Assembly (NCBI GenBank): GCA_947632485.1
Contig: CANRPJ010000005.1
Span: 62,001-126,000, forward strand
DNA from: an uncultured Muribaculaceae bacterium
Lineage (GTDB): Bacteria > Bacteroidota > Bacteroidia > Bacteroidales > Muribaculaceae
Length of the DNA: 64,000 nucleotides
Direction: 5' to 3'
The notes beneath the pieces are model-generated. The model was not told the origin of the DNA. It worked only from the letters and a program-made list of their open reading frames with translations, and made no database searches. Below are positions 54,150 through 62,855 of this stretch, piece by piece (the first letter of the stretch is position 1; each line of letters starts with the position of its first letter). Both the position numbers and the translations under genes were made by a program.

Positions 54150-55502
54150 ATGTTTCAAAACCTATCGGAGCGCCTTGAGCGCTCATTCAAGATCCTGAAG
54201 GGCGAAGGCCGCATCACAGAGATAAATGTGGCCGAGACGCTCAAAGATGTGCGTCGCGCTCTTCTGGACGCCGACGTGAACTATAAGGTAGCCAAGACCT
54301 TCACTGATACGGTGAAGCAGAAGGCGCTGGGCCAGAATGTGATCAACGCCCTCAAGCCGAAGGAGCTGATGGTGAAGATCGTGCACGATGAGCTGACCGC
54401 TCTGATGGGCGGCATGGAGACGCCTCTCAATCTTAAGGGCAATCCGGCCGTGATCCTCATGTCGGGTCTGCAGGGTTCGGGTAAGACCACCTTCTCCGGC
54501 AAGCTTGCCCGCCGCCTGAAGACGATGAAGGGCCGCAAGCCGCTGCTGGTGGCAGGCGACGTGTATCGTCCTGCTGCAATCGAGCAGCTAAAGGTGCTCG
54601 GCGAGAGCATCGGAGTGCCTGTATATACCGAAGAGGGCAGCAAGGATCCGGTAGCGATAGCTAAACATGCTATCGAGGAGGCGCGCCGCACGGGCAAGGA
54701 CCTCGTGGTGATCGATACGGCGGGTCGCCTTGCGGTAGATGAGGAGATGATGCGCGAGATCGCGGCCATAAAGGAGGCCGTGAATCCCGATGAGACCCTG
54801 TTCGTGGTCGACTCCATGACGGGTCAGGACGCTGTGAATACGGCCAAGGAATTCAACGACCGGCTGGATTTCGACGGAGTGGTGCTGACGAAGCTCGACG
54901 GCGACACCCGCGGCGGCGCGGCGCTCTCGATCCGTTCGGTGGTTGACAAGCCTATCAAGTTTGTAGGTACCGGCGAGAAGCTCGAAGATCTTCAGGAGTT
55001 CAATCCCGAAGGTATGGCGAGCCGAATCCTCGGCATGGGTGATATCGTGGAGCTGGCGAAGCGCGCCCAGGAGGTCTACGACCAGAAGGAGGCTGAGCGC
55101 CTTCAGGAGCGCCTGCGCAAGAATAAGTTTGATTTCGAGGATTTCCTCAAGCAGATCCATCAGATCAAGAAGATGGGCAACCTTAAGGATCTGGCTGCGA
55201 TGATACCCGGTGTGGGCAAGGCAATAAAGGATCTTGATGTGGACGACAATGCCTTCAAGAGCATCGAGGCGATAATCTACTCGATGACCCCTTACGAGAG
55301 GCAGAATCCCGACGTGATCAACGGCAGCCGCCGCCAGCGCATAGCGAAGGGTAGCGGTACGAGCCTTCAGGAGGTGAACCGCCTGCTGAAGCAGTTTGAG
55401 GAGACGCGCAAGGTGATGAAGATGGCTTCGGCCATGAAGAACCCGATGAAGGCTATGAAAGCGATGCAGGCGCAGCAGCGCCAGATGGGTCGCAGAAGAT
55501 AA
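54150..55502 (+). CDS. ffh: Signal recognition particle protein Ffh
   Basis: The SRP GTPase has 450 residues: N domain (FQNLSERLERSFKILKGEG), G domain with P-loop GLQGSGKTTFSGKLA at about 108-122, DTAGR and TKLDGDTRGGAALS, and a methionine-rich M domain at the end (MKMASAMKNPMKAMKAMQAQQRQMGRR). It directs inner-membrane proteins to the translocon via 4.5S RNA and FtsY. It directly follows panD (2 bases). A gene for 4.5S RNA is not visible. Confidence 0.97.
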   Translation: MFQNLSERLERSFKILKGEGRITEINVAETLKDVRRALLDADVNYKVAKTFTDTVKQKALGQNVINALKPKELMVKIVHDELTALMGGMETPLNLKGNPAVILMSGLQGSGKTTFSGKLARRLKTMKGRKPLLVAGDVYRPAAIEQLKVLGESIGVPVYTEEGSKDPVAIAKHAIEEARRTGKDLVVIDTAGRLAVDEEMMREIAAIKEAVNPDETLFVVDSMTGQDAVNTAKEFNDRLDFDGVVLTKLDGDTRGGAALSIRSVVDKPIKFVGTGEKLEDLQEFNPEGMASRILGMGDIVELAKRAQEVYDQKEAERLQERLRKNKFDFEDFLKQIHQIKKMGNLKDLAAMIPGVGKAIKDLDVDDNAFKSIEAIIYSMTPYERQNPDVINGSRRQRIAKGSGTSLQEVNRLLKQFEETRKVMKMASAMKNPMKAMKAMQAQQRQMGRRR

Positions 55503-55530
55503 AAGACGGAACCATAAAAACTCAACAATA

Positions 55531-56907
55531 ATGTTTAGCAAGGAAACTTATCAGAACCGCCGCAAAGCGCTTAAGGAGCGCGTGGGAAGCGGTGTGATCG
55601 TGCTCATGGGCAACGAACTGAGCCCGATGAACTACGAAGACAACACGTATGAGTTCGTGCAGGACCGTACGTTCACCTACTTCACCGGCCGCCCGGAGGA
55701 GAGCCTTACGCTGGTGATCGATATCGACAATGACCGCGAGATTCTTTTCGGCAACGAGCTGACGATCGATGATATTGTATGGATGGGCGCCCAGCCTACC
55801 CTTCGCGAGAAGGCTGAGATGAGCGGGCTTACCGATATCCGTCCGACTAAAGATATCGAGGCTTACCTGAAAGAGGCTCAGAGCAAGGGCCGCAAGATCC
55901 ACTATCTGCCTCCCTATCGTCCGGAGCATCGTGTGAAGCTCCACGAATGGCTCAATGTAGGTCTCAACGACGCGCAGCCTTCAGTCGACCTGATCCGCGC
56001 CGTGGTAGATCTCCGCAATCACAAGACGGCTGAGGAGATTGAGGTGCTTGAGCGCGCCTGCGACATCACGGCCGATATGCACATGGAGGCTATGCGCCTC
56101 GTGCGTCCGGGCATGAAGGAGTATGAGGTACGCGCAGCTGTAGAGGCAGTGGCTTACCGCAATGGTGGCCGTCCCTCTTTCCCGACCATCTCCACCACTC
56201 ACGGACAGACCCTCCACAACCACCACTATACTCACACGCTGAACCCGGGCGATATGCTGCTGCTCGACTGCGGCGCTGAGATTGAAGACGGCTACTGCGG
56301 CGATATGTCGTCGACCATGCCGGTCAATAAGAAATTTACTGACCGCCAGAAGACTATCTACGATATCCAGGTAGCCAGCCATCGCGCTGCCGTAGATATG
56401 CTGAAGCCGGGTGTGCCTTTCGTAGATGTATATGAGAAATCGGCTGAGACGGTTGTAGAAGGCCTGAAGGCTCTCGGCATCATGAAGGGTGACGCCAAGG
56501 AGGCTGTGGCAGCCGGCGCTCACGCTATGTTCTATCCCTGTGGTCTGGGCCACATGATGGGTCTCGACGTGCATGATATGGAGAACCTCGGCGAGGTATG
56601 GGTAGGCTACGACGGCAAGCCGAAGAGCACTCAGTTTGGCCGCAAGTCACTGCGTCTGGCCCGTCCGCTGGAGCCGGGATTCGTGCTGACGATCGAGCCG
56701 GGCGTTTACTTCATTCCTGAGCTTATCGACTACTGGGGAAGCGAGAAGCGCCACTCTGACTTCATCGACTACACGGAGCTCAACAAATGGCGTGATTTCT
56801 CCGGTATCCGCAATGAGGAGGACTATGTGATAACCGAAACAGGCGCCCGCCGCCTCGGCAAGAAGAAGCCTATCACCACCGAAGAGGTTGAGGCTCTGCA
56901 CTCATAA
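55531..56907 (+). CDS. pepP: Xaa-Pro aminopeptidase (aminopeptidase P)
   Basis: PepP removes N-terminal residues before proline. The 458-residue protein has the N-terminal creatinase-like domain (FSKETYQNRRKALKERVGSGVIVLMGNE) and the pita-bread M24 domain with metal ligands in LLDCGAEIEDGYCGDMSSTMP, GLGHMMGLDVHDME and EPGVYFIPE. It lies 28 bases after ffh and is followed by a good terminator, so ends the panC-panD-ffh-pepP transcript. Confidence 0.93.
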   Translation: MFSKETYQNRRKALKERVGSGVIVLMGNELSPMNYEDNTYEFVQDRTFTYFTGRPEESLTLVIDIDNDREILFGNELTIDDIVWMGAQPTLREKAEMSGLTDIRPTKDIEAYLKEAQSKGRKIHYLPPYRPEHRVKLHEWLNVGLNDAQPSVDLIRAVVDLRNHKTAEEIEVLERACDITADMHMEAMRLVRPGMKEYEVRAAVEAVAYRNGGRPSFPTISTTHGQTLHNHHYTHTLNPGDMLLLDCGAEIEDGYCGDMSSTMPVNKKFTDRQKTIYDIQVASHRAAVDMLKPGVPFVDVYEKSAETVVEGLKALGIMKGDAKEAVAAGAHAMFYPCGLGHMMGLDVHDMENLGEVWVGYDGKPKSTQFGRKSLRLARPLEPGFVLTIEPGVYFIPELIDYWGSEKRHSDFIDYTELNKWRDFSGIRNEEDYVITETGARRLGKKKPITTEEVEALHS

Positions 56908-56935
56908 TCGGTAATAACTGACAGACTATAAGTAG

Positions 56936-56966
56936 AGAGGGGGCTCCGGCTCCCTCTTACTGTTTT
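56936..56966 (+). terminator. Terminator after pepP
   Basis: AGAGGGGGC (56936-56944) pairs with GCTCCCTCT (56949-56957) with one G-T pair around a TCCG tetraloop, followed by TACTGTTTT. Confidence 0.8.
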
Positions 56967-56998
56967 AATGAATCAGAATAGGTGGGTAGAGGATAGGA

Positions 56999-57073
56999 GG
57001 CTTGACGGCCTTGACGCGAAGAGAGAGGTTACGGGCTTATAATGAGTAGGTTAAGCGCAAAACGGTGTTAAGG
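56999..57073 (+). repeat. 75-bp palindromic intergenic repeat, copy 2
   Basis: It starts GGCTTGACGGCCTTGAC and ends GGTGTTAAGG. It is the most diverged of the three copies but keeps the exact 75-base length. It lies between convergent pepP and the 57068 gene and overlaps the last 6 bases of that gene. Confidence 0.6.
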
Positions 57074-57697
57074 CTGGAGGTGAGGTAGGATCTCGCTCTC
57101 GAAGATGGTGCGGGAGATAATGCGGTAGTGCGGGTCGTAGGTCAGCTCGTAGATGCGGCTGTGGTGCATCGTGGGGTCGCCCTCGCTCAGCTGCTTTTGG
57201 ATTCTTTCAGCATCTTCGGCGAAACCGGGCAGGTCGAGGTTCATGCTTTCAATCACGCTTTGTATCTCTCCCCATTTCTTGCTCCAGATTTCTACTGCTG
57301 GCACCTGAAACTGTCTTCCGCTACGTAGGAATGCGTCGAGGAAAGTCTCAAGGGGTACCCGGCCGTCTTTCACCACCTGAAGGTTAACTCTGACGAAATT
57401 GCTTTCCGATCCTGTGGCCTCGTAATCAGGGCCTTGCGCAGAATTGAAGGATTCGAGCTCACGCATCACGTAGGCCTTGGCGCCGTCGGGATTGTTCATG
57501 AGGTGGCCGGGACCATAGTTGTCTTGGAAGAAGCTTTTGTAGATATCTTGCAGAGTTGCTTTTGGATATGCCTTGATGATTCTATTCACTCCGGCTACGA
57601 TCGAATCGCAGTGTTCAGTCGTCTGCGCCTTAATTGAGCATGAAGTAGCCATAAGGCATATTGTAAGAGCGATTTTCGCTATGGAGTGTAGTTTCAT
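57068..57697 (-). CDS. Secreted protein of unknown function
   Basis: The 209-residue protein has a signal peptide with a possible lipobox (ICLMATSCSIKAQ). The mature part is helical, with DIYKSFFQDNYGPGHLMNN and PLETFLDAFLRSGRQF. I recognise no domain. It starts 11 bases after the small zeta-partner gene stop and could be on the same transcript, but its base composition matches the core genome, not the AT-rich zeta module. Confidence 0.75.
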   Translation of the reverse strand: MKLHSIAKIALTICLMATSCSIKAQTTEHCDSIVAGVNRIIKAYPKATLQDIYKSFFQDNYGPGHLMNNPDGAKAYVMRELESFNSAQGPDYEATGSESNFVRVNLQVVKDGRVPLETFLDAFLRSGRQFQVPAVEIWSKKWGEIQSVIESMNLDLPGFAEDAERIQKQLSEGDPTMHHSRIYELTYDPHYRIISRTIFESEILPHLQP

Positions 57698-57708
57698 ATC
57701 TTATCTAA

Positions 57709-57885
57709 TTAGTTAGCTCTTTTCTTTATGAGCTCAGAGGCAGCTATAGCAACCGGTTGTCCATTCTCATCGGCTGTAATAATATCAAGCCCTAAAGCAG
57801 CCTTATGTCGAAGAAGATTCTCATAACTTTGCTTTAGCCCTTTATTGATTTTAGCGCGTAAGTCTAATTTTTCTTGTTCAGACAT
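57709..57885 (-). CDS. 58-residue protein paired with zeta-toxin-like kinase
   Basis: The reading frame MSEQEKLDLRAKINKGLKQS... ends in SELIKKRAN (58 residues). Its start overlaps the end of the zeta-like gene by 22 bases in the same direction, the arrangement of translationally coupled toxin-antitoxin or toxin-partner genes. It is AT-rich like the zeta gene. The sequence is helical and highly charged in the first half. It is not recognisably epsilon antitoxin; an antitoxin role is inferred from the neighbour only. Confidence 0.6.
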   Translation of the reverse strand: MSEQEKLDLRAKINKGLKQSYENLLRHKAALGLDIITADENGQPVAIAASELIKKRAN

Positions 57886-58433
57886 GCTTCTTTAATTTTA
57901 TTAAAGGTATCTATATCAATGATTTTATCATCATTGGCTATTTCTAAGGGATCATTTATATTTTCGTATATACTCCAACTGTCAACGATAGGGACAAAAA
58001 TATTGAAGAAATTCTGTAGTCCTAACCAATAGCGTCGATGAACTGTTTTATCAGGAATATTATGTCCTCCTTCTTTGACCCGTTTTAATACGCGAGCCAT
58101 AGCCATTTCAGGTGAAGGCAGCCAAAAAAACAGGAGTACTACGTAGTAGCCAATTTCCTGTACTCGTTTTATTAGAGAGGCATAGCTACGAGTTGCTAAT
58201 GTAGTTTCTATAGCGAATGTTTTTCTTTGACTTATTAGTAAATTAATACGATGGAGCATTAATCTACCAGCTTCAATTGCGACAGAGTCTGGATTGAATG
58301 GTGAAAGACCTTTTGCAATTTCGTCGGCATTGACAAATTCTCTACACTGTAACAAAGTAGGCAAAACAGAATATGAAGCAGTGGTCTTTCCAGCCCCGTT
58401 GCACCCTGCTATTATATATAATGTTGGCCTCAT
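57864..58433 (-). CDS. Zeta-toxin-family P-loop kinase
   Basis: From the ATG at 58433 the protein has 189 residues. Walker A is GCNGAGKTT at 10-18, followed by EFVNADEIAKGLSPFNPDSVAIEAGRLML and KTFAIETTLATRSY, all typical of the zeta family. Zeta toxins phosphorylate UDP-N-acetylglucosamine and stop cell-wall synthesis; chromosomal members without epsilon also exist and may have other substrates. It lies on an AT-rich patch. The frame extends to 58466, but the P-loop fold begins at MRPTLYIIAG, so 58433 is the likely start. Confidence 0.85.
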   Translation of the reverse strand: MRPTLYIIAGCNGAGKTTASYSVLPTLLQCREFVNADEIAKGLSPFNPDSVAIEAGRLMLHRINLLISQRKTFAIETTLATRSYASLIKRVQEIGYYVVLLFFWLPSPEMAMARVLKRVKEGGHNIPDKTVHRRYWLGLQNFFNIFVPIVDSWSIYENINDPLEIANDDKIIDIDTFNKIKEACLNKKN

Positions 58434-58502
58434 TGAGTGTGATAATCGAAATGTAACAATCTGCAACTATACTTTAAGTAGCTCTTGTACAATCGCGCTG
58501 TG

Positions 58503-58533
58503 CAAAGATAAGTAATAATTACTGTTTTTGCAA
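58503..58533 (-). promoter_or_regulatory. Promoter of the zeta-like module
   Basis: On the minus strand TTGC (58530-58533), 19 bases, TATCTTTG (58503-58510). The start lies about 75 bases before the ATG at 58433. Confidence 0.55.
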
Positions 58534-58566
58534 TGATAAAACTTGTAGAGATGTTTTATTTGCTGC

Positions 58567-58597
58567 TTTGACGTAAGCGTCGGATTTAGTATCTTTG
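58567..58597 (+). promoter_or_regulatory. Consensus promoter of the secreted VOC protein
   Basis: TTTG (58567-58570), 19 bases, TATCTTTG (58590-58597), about 50 bases before the ATG at 58651. Confidence 0.8.
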
Positions 58598-58650
58598 CGT
58601 TCAGGTTGGCCTTGCGCCGACAAACCTTAAAATCTGAATTTTTCTCTGAC

Positions 58651-59529
58651 ATGAAGAAATTTCTGCTCATAATGACGCTTGTAACTACGCTTTGCGGCGC
58701 TGCTGCAGCCCAGACTCCTCAGCGGCCGCCAATCATTGGAGTGGCCCACGCGGCTCTCTATTGCTCTGACCTTGATGCCACCCGCAATATGCTTGAAGAT
58801 TACTTCGGCTTCGATGAGTCGATAAGGTATGACAATCCCGACGGCTCTACCCGCCTTTCAGCTGTCAAGATCAACGACCGCCAGATCATAGAGCTCTTTC
58901 CTGAGAAGGAAGCGGGCAGCGACCGGCTGCTGCATTATGCTATCGAGACTACCGATGCCGAGGCTATGAGGCGCTATCTTGAGGCCAAGGGCTATGAGGT
59001 GCCCAAGGAGGTGAAGAAGCTCGGCATGGGCATAAAGAATTTCTTTATGACTGATCCTACGGGGCATACGCTTGAGTTCGTGGAATTTACCGGCGATGGC
59101 GATTTCGGCAGGACCCACGGGCAGAATATGCCTTCTACGCGCGTATCTAACCGCATGAGTCATCTGGGTTTCTATGTTCCAGATGGTGATGTGGCTCAGG
59201 ATTTCTTCTGCAATACGCTGGGATTCGTGACAGAATGGAACCGGGAGTACCGACCCGGGGAGATGAGCGGAATGCTTCTGCGCGTGCCAGAGGGTGAAGG
59301 CGCTCTGGAGCTGCTTGTAAGCACGCGCCCCCTCACCGAGAAGGAACTCCTTTTCGTAAATCATATAAGCATGGAGGTGATCGACCTGCCGAATGTACTT
59401 GAGATTCTCTCCGGGCGCACCCTGCCGGAGGGTGTAGCCGCCCCTTCTGCTATTTCAGTAACCGAAGGAGGCAAGCGGGTGATCAACTATGCTCTTCCCG
59501 ATGGGACCCGTTTTGAGATAATGGAGTGA
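58651..59529 (+). CDS. Secreted two-domain VOC (glyoxalase/dioxygenase fold) protein
   Basis: From the ATG at 58651 the protein has 292 residues with a signal peptide (MKKFLLIMTLVTTLCGAAAAQ). Two VOC modules follow: about 28-155 (GVAHAALYCSDLDATRNMLEDYFGFDESIRYD... DPTGHTLEFVEF) and about 168-290 (MSHLGFYVPDGDVAQDFFCNTLGF). The metal-binding pattern (H at the first strand and E at the end) is present in the first module; the exact enzyme activity is unknown. Export is unusual for the family. It stands alone with its own promoter. Confidence 0.82.
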   Translation: MKKFLLIMTLVTTLCGAAAAQTPQRPPIIGVAHAALYCSDLDATRNMLEDYFGFDESIRYDNPDGSTRLSAVKINDRQIIELFPEKEAGSDRLLHYAIETTDAEAMRRYLEAKGYEVPKEVKKLGMGIKNFFMTDPTGHTLEFVEFTGDGDFGRTHGQNMPSTRVSNRMSHLGFYVPDGDVAQDFFCNTLGFVTEWNREYRPGEMSGMLLRVPEGEGALELLVSTRPLTEKELLFVNHISMEVIDLPNVLEILSGRTLPEGVAAPSAISVTEGGKRVINYALPDGTRFEIME

Positions 59530-59570
59530 ACCCCTCCCGGGCTCGAACTTCGGTATTCCGGAAAAATAGT

Positions 59571-59578
59571 TACCTTTG
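59571..59578 (+). promoter_or_regulatory. -7 box of the TPR protein gene
   Basis: TACCTTTG is an exact -7 match ending 6 bases before the ATG at 59585, again implying almost no leader. Confidence 0.65.
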
Positions 59579-59584
59579 TAGCTT

Positions 59585-61615
59585 ATGAGATGCAGAGGCG
59601 CAGTCAAATCGTGGCGGCGCGCGATCGTGGCGGTCGTGTGCTCCTTCTCGTTGCTATCCGCATTCGGCCAGGTCAACGCCGAGCAGGTAACGGCGATAGG
59701 CCGCAATGTGCTCTCGATGGAAGACTACGCCCTGGCGATACAGTATTTCAATCTCGCCATCAGGGCTAAACCCTATCTCTCAGATCCTTACTATTTCCGG
59801 GCGCTGGCGAAGCTGAGTTTGGAGGATTATAAGGGAGCTGACGCCGACTGTTCTGAGGCGATAGAGCGCAATAAATTCAAGACCGATGCCTACAAGCTGC
59901 GCGGCTTCGTGCGCCAGCAGATGGGGCAGGATTCTCTCGCCATTATCGATTATGACGAGGGTCTCCGCTATTCGCCTTACGATAAGTATTTCCTTTATTA
60001 CAAGGCTTGTGCGCAGACCGATATGAAGAATTACGATGCTGCCGACTCCACCTTCGCCACCCTGCTGCGCATCTTTCCGGGCTTCGAGGAGGCCTATTCC
60101 GCGCGTGCCCGTGCCTCGCTGATGCGGGGGGATACGGTGGCGGCGCTGAAGGATATCGACAAATCGCTCGAAATATCGAAAAATCTTGTGAACTCCTATC
60201 TTCTGAGAGCCGACATCAAGGCCCGGCGCAAGGAGTGGGAGAGCGCTCTGGCTGATACGGAGGAGGCTGTGCGCCTGATGCCGCGTGAAGCCGGTCTCTA
60301 CATTAACCGCGCTTATATCCGCTATAATTCCGACGATTTCATCGGCGCCATGGCCGATTATAACCATGCCCTGGAGCTGGAGCCCGACAATATGGCGGCT
60401 ATGTTCAACCGGGCGCTGCTGCGCTATGAGGTGAAGGATCTCGACCACGCGGCGGAAGATTTCTCCAGCGTGCTTGAGCGCGAGCCTCAGAATTTCCATG
60501 CTCTCTACAACCGCGGCCTCGTGCGCCTGGAGCAGGGCAAGCCGAAAGATGCTCTGGCCGATTTCGAGGCAACCGCGCGCCGCTATCCGCGCTTCTATCC
60601 CGCCTACTACGCCATAGCTCAGGCCCGTCAGGAGGCTGGCGATATGCGGGGAGCCGTGGAGGCCGTGAAGAAGGCGGAAGGTCTGGTGAAGGGCTATGTC
60701 ACCGATCCTCAGAAGAATGCGCTTGACCGTCCGGCTATCGACGCCGGGCGCTCCAACCGCCGTGGAGGTGAGGAAGCCGATGAATCGGAAGAGGAGGTGA
60801 TGAACCGCTTCAACCGTCTGGTGACCGTATCTGCCGGCTCCGACACGCAGCTCTCCTATGGCGATAAGGTGCGCGGCAAGGTGCAGGACCGTGACCTCAG
60901 GGTGGAGCCGGAGCCGATGTATGAGGTAGGATTCACCTACAACCCCTCGGCCCTGCAGAGCACGAGCAACTATTTCCGTGAGATTGATGAGTTTAACGCC
61001 CGCCATTATCTCGACCGGCCGCTCTATCTGAGCAAGACGGGGGCAGCCGTGAATGCCGAAGAGCTCTTCGGGCTGGTGAACTCCTACAGCCATCTGATCG
61101 AAAGCGGACGCGCCCGCCCCGCCGACTGGCTGGGAAGGGGAGTGGCCTATCTGGCGCTGCGCGATTATGAGGCTGCAGTGGCCGACCTCGACCGGGCTAT
61201 CAAGGAAGGTGGCGACGCCTTTACAATAGCCTTCATGGCTCGCGGAGCCGCTCATGCCGGACTCGCCAAGATGCCTGCCCCCGCAGCTGACGGAAAGCAG
61301 CCCGCTCTCAGAAACACTGCCGCCGAGACTGCCGCCGCCATGGCCGATTTCGAGCGCGCGCTCCAGCTCAATCCGCGCCTGATCTACAGCTGGTTCAATA
61401 AAGGCAACCTCTACCTCGAGGCCAAAGATGCCGCTTCGGCAATACAATGCTACAACGAAGCGCTGGCTATCAATCCCTCCTACGGCGAGGCTTATTATAA
61501 CCGTGCGCTGGCCTATCTCCAGTCGGGTATGCGCAAGCAGGCCTTCGACGACCTCAGCAAGGCCGGAGAGCTCGGAGTGATAGCAAGTTATAGCCTTTTG
61601 AAGCGAATGCAATGA
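59585..61615 (+). CDS. Exported TPR-repeat protein
   Basis: The 676-residue protein has a signal-type N-terminus (VAVVCSFSLLSAFGQ) and many tetratricopeptide repeats, e.g. AIQYFNLAIRAKPYLSDPYYFRALAKL and DALADFEATARRYPRF, in two blocks (about 35-370 and 500-665). An acidic, less structured stretch lies between (about 385-430). TPR proteins form scaffolds for protein complexes. The next two genes overlap it and each other (4 and 8 bases), so all three are coupled. The long open frame on the opposite strand is a composition artefact. Confidence 0.88.
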   Translation: MRCRGAVKSWRRAIVAVVCSFSLLSAFGQVNAEQVTAIGRNVLSMEDYALAIQYFNLAIRAKPYLSDPYYFRALAKLSLEDYKGADADCSEAIERNKFKTDAYKLRGFVRQQMGQDSLAIIDYDEGLRYSPYDKYFLYYKACAQTDMKNYDAADSTFATLLRIFPGFEEAYSARARASLMRGDTVAALKDIDKSLEISKNLVNSYLLRADIKARRKEWESALADTEEAVRLMPREAGLYINRAYIRYNSDDFIGAMADYNHALELEPDNMAAMFNRALLRYEVKDLDHAAEDFSSVLEREPQNFHALYNRGLVRLEQGKPKDALADFEATARRYPRFYPAYYAIAQARQEAGDMRGAVEAVKKAEGLVKGYVTDPQKNALDRPAIDAGRSNRRGGEEADESEEEVMNRFNRLVTVSAGSDTQLSYGDKVRGKVQDRDLRVEPEPMYEVGFTYNPSALQSTSNYFREIDEFNARHYLDRPLYLSKTGAAVNAEELFGLVNSYSHLIESGRARPADWLGRGVAYLALRDYEAAVADLDRAIKEGGDAFTIAFMARGAAHAGLAKMPAPAADGKQPALRNTAAETAAAMADFERALQLNPRLIYSWFNKGNLYLEAKDAASAIQCYNEALAINPSYGEAYYNRALAYLQSGMRKQAFDDLSKAGELGVIASYSLLKRMQ

Positions 61616-61872
61616 AGAAGAGAATCGTAGAGTTTCTTAAAGGCCTATCGTTTCGCACCGGGGTAGTGGTGCTCTGCTGTTGCGTGGCCTTCTATCTGCT
61701 TTCCTTCCTCTTCCTCGCCCTGCCCTTGCCGATAGGCTGGCGCGGAGCCTTGTGGACAATCTTCTTCGGGCTGGCAAAGGCGGCGCAGTATTCAGGGCTC
61801 CTCATAGTGGGAAAAGAGGGTATGAAGCGCCTGCGCCGTAAGCTCAGGAAAAGCGTAGGAGCCTATGAATGA
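61612..61872 (+). CDS. Small membrane protein, possible transporter-suffix-like
   Basis: The 86-residue protein has two membrane segments (about 16-38 and 43-66, FRTGVVVLCCCVAFYLLSFLF and GALWTIFFGLAKAAQYSGLL) and a strongly basic C-terminus (KEGMKRLRRKLRKSV). It overlaps the TPR gene by 4 bases and the CDF gene by 8, so it is translated with both. A role as a small partner of the CDF exporter is possible; no direct evidence. Confidence 0.75.
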   Translation: MKKRIVEFLKGLSFRTGVVVLCCCVAFYLLSFLFLALPLPIGWRGALWTIFFGLAKAAQYSGLLIVGKEGMKRLRRKLRKSVGAYE

Positions 61873-62752
61873 TATTGTTAAGACGATCCGTAAGGTCACT
61901 CTCGTAGGCTTCTGGATAAATGCGGCTCTGGTGGCCCTCAAGCTCTTCTTCGGCTATTGGGGCAGGAGCGACGCGCTCGTGGCCGACGGTTACCATTCCA
62001 TGAGCGATTTCATAACCGACTTCATCGTAATCGCATTCGTTACAGCCTCTTACAAGAAAGCCGATTCCGACCACCCCTACGGGCACGGCAAGTTTGAGAC
62101 TATTGCCACCGTGCTCATCGGCCTGATTCTCTTCGGAGTAGGCGCCTTTATCGGGGTAGAGGGAGTATCTACGCTCATCAAATATCTTAAAGGCGAGACT
62201 CTTACGCGCCCCGACATCTGGACGCTTTATGTGGCTGTCGCCTCGATTGCCCTTAAGGAGTTTTGTTACCGCTACACGCTTGCCTATGGCCGGAAGCTCA
62301 ACTCCTCGTCGCTTATCGCCAACGCCTGGCACCACCGCAGCGATGCCATCTCCTCCATAGCCACCCTCATCGGCGTATCCTTCGCCATATTCCTCGGCTC
62401 CCGCTGGCGCGTGATGGATCCGATAGCCTCCATAGCGATTGCCGTAATGATCGCCGTATCAGCAGTTAAGATAGCCTGGCCCTCACTCAATGAGCTTCTC
62501 GAGGCCTCGCTGCCGGAAGCCACCGTGAAGCAGATCAGGGAAGCGATAGCGGCTGTGCCGGGGGTGCTGAAAGTGCACAATCTCCGCGCCCGCAGAAACG
62601 GTCATTCCTATATAATCGACGTCAACATTCACGTGAGCCCAGACATCACCGTCCGCGAAGGCCACGAGATAGCCACCAACGTAGAGAAGACCCTCCAGAG
62701 TCAGCTCGGTCCCGACATAATAATCTACGTCCACACCGAACCCCAAACCTGA
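61865..62752 (+). CDS. CDF-family divalent-metal cation transporter
   Basis: The 295-residue protein has six membrane segments and the CDF metal sites DGYHSMSDF (D41, H44, D48) and HHRSDAISS (about 152-160). A C-terminal cytoplasmic ferredoxin-like domain (AIAAVPGVLKVHNLRARRNGHSYIIDVNIHVSPDITVREGHEI, about 220-262) is present. It exports zinc, iron, manganese or similar ions; the specific metal cannot be read from the sequence. It is the last gene of the TPR operon, with repeat copy 3 just downstream. Confidence 0.92.
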   Translation: MNDIVKTIRKVTLVGFWINAALVALKLFFGYWGRSDALVADGYHSMSDFITDFIVIAFVTASYKKADSDHPYGHGKFETIATVLIGLILFGVGAFIGVEGVSTLIKYLKGETLTRPDIWTLYVAVASIALKEFCYRYTLAYGRKLNSSSLIANAWHHRSDAISSIATLIGVSFAIFLGSRWRVMDPIASIAIAVMIAVSAVKIAWPSLNELLEASLPEATVKQIREAIAAVPGVLKVHNLRARRNGHSYIIDVNIHVSPDITVREGHEIATNVEKTLQSQLGPDIIIYVHTEPQT

Positions 62753-62774
62753 TAGATCCTGCTGAGGGGAAGGA

Positions 62775-62849
62775 GGCTTGACAACCTTGACGCCCGGAAG
62801 GGCTTATTTTGTTTAAGGTCAGAGCTTTAACTCTAATTTCGTGTCAAGG
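62775..62849 (+). repeat. 75-bp palindromic intergenic repeat, copy 3
   Basis: It starts GGCTTGACAACCTTGAC and ends TTTCGTGTCAAGG, with outer arms CCTTGAC and GTCAAGG perfectly complementary. It lies between the convergent CDF and radical-SAM genes, like the other two copies between convergent genes. Confidence 0.7.
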
Positions 62850-62855
62850 CGGGGG

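Noticed and set aside
59780..61612. 610-codon open frame on the minus strand opposite the TPR gene
   Set aside because: It mirrors the GC-rich codon pattern of the TPR gene, has no start context or recognisable domain, and covers an unmistakable TPR protein.
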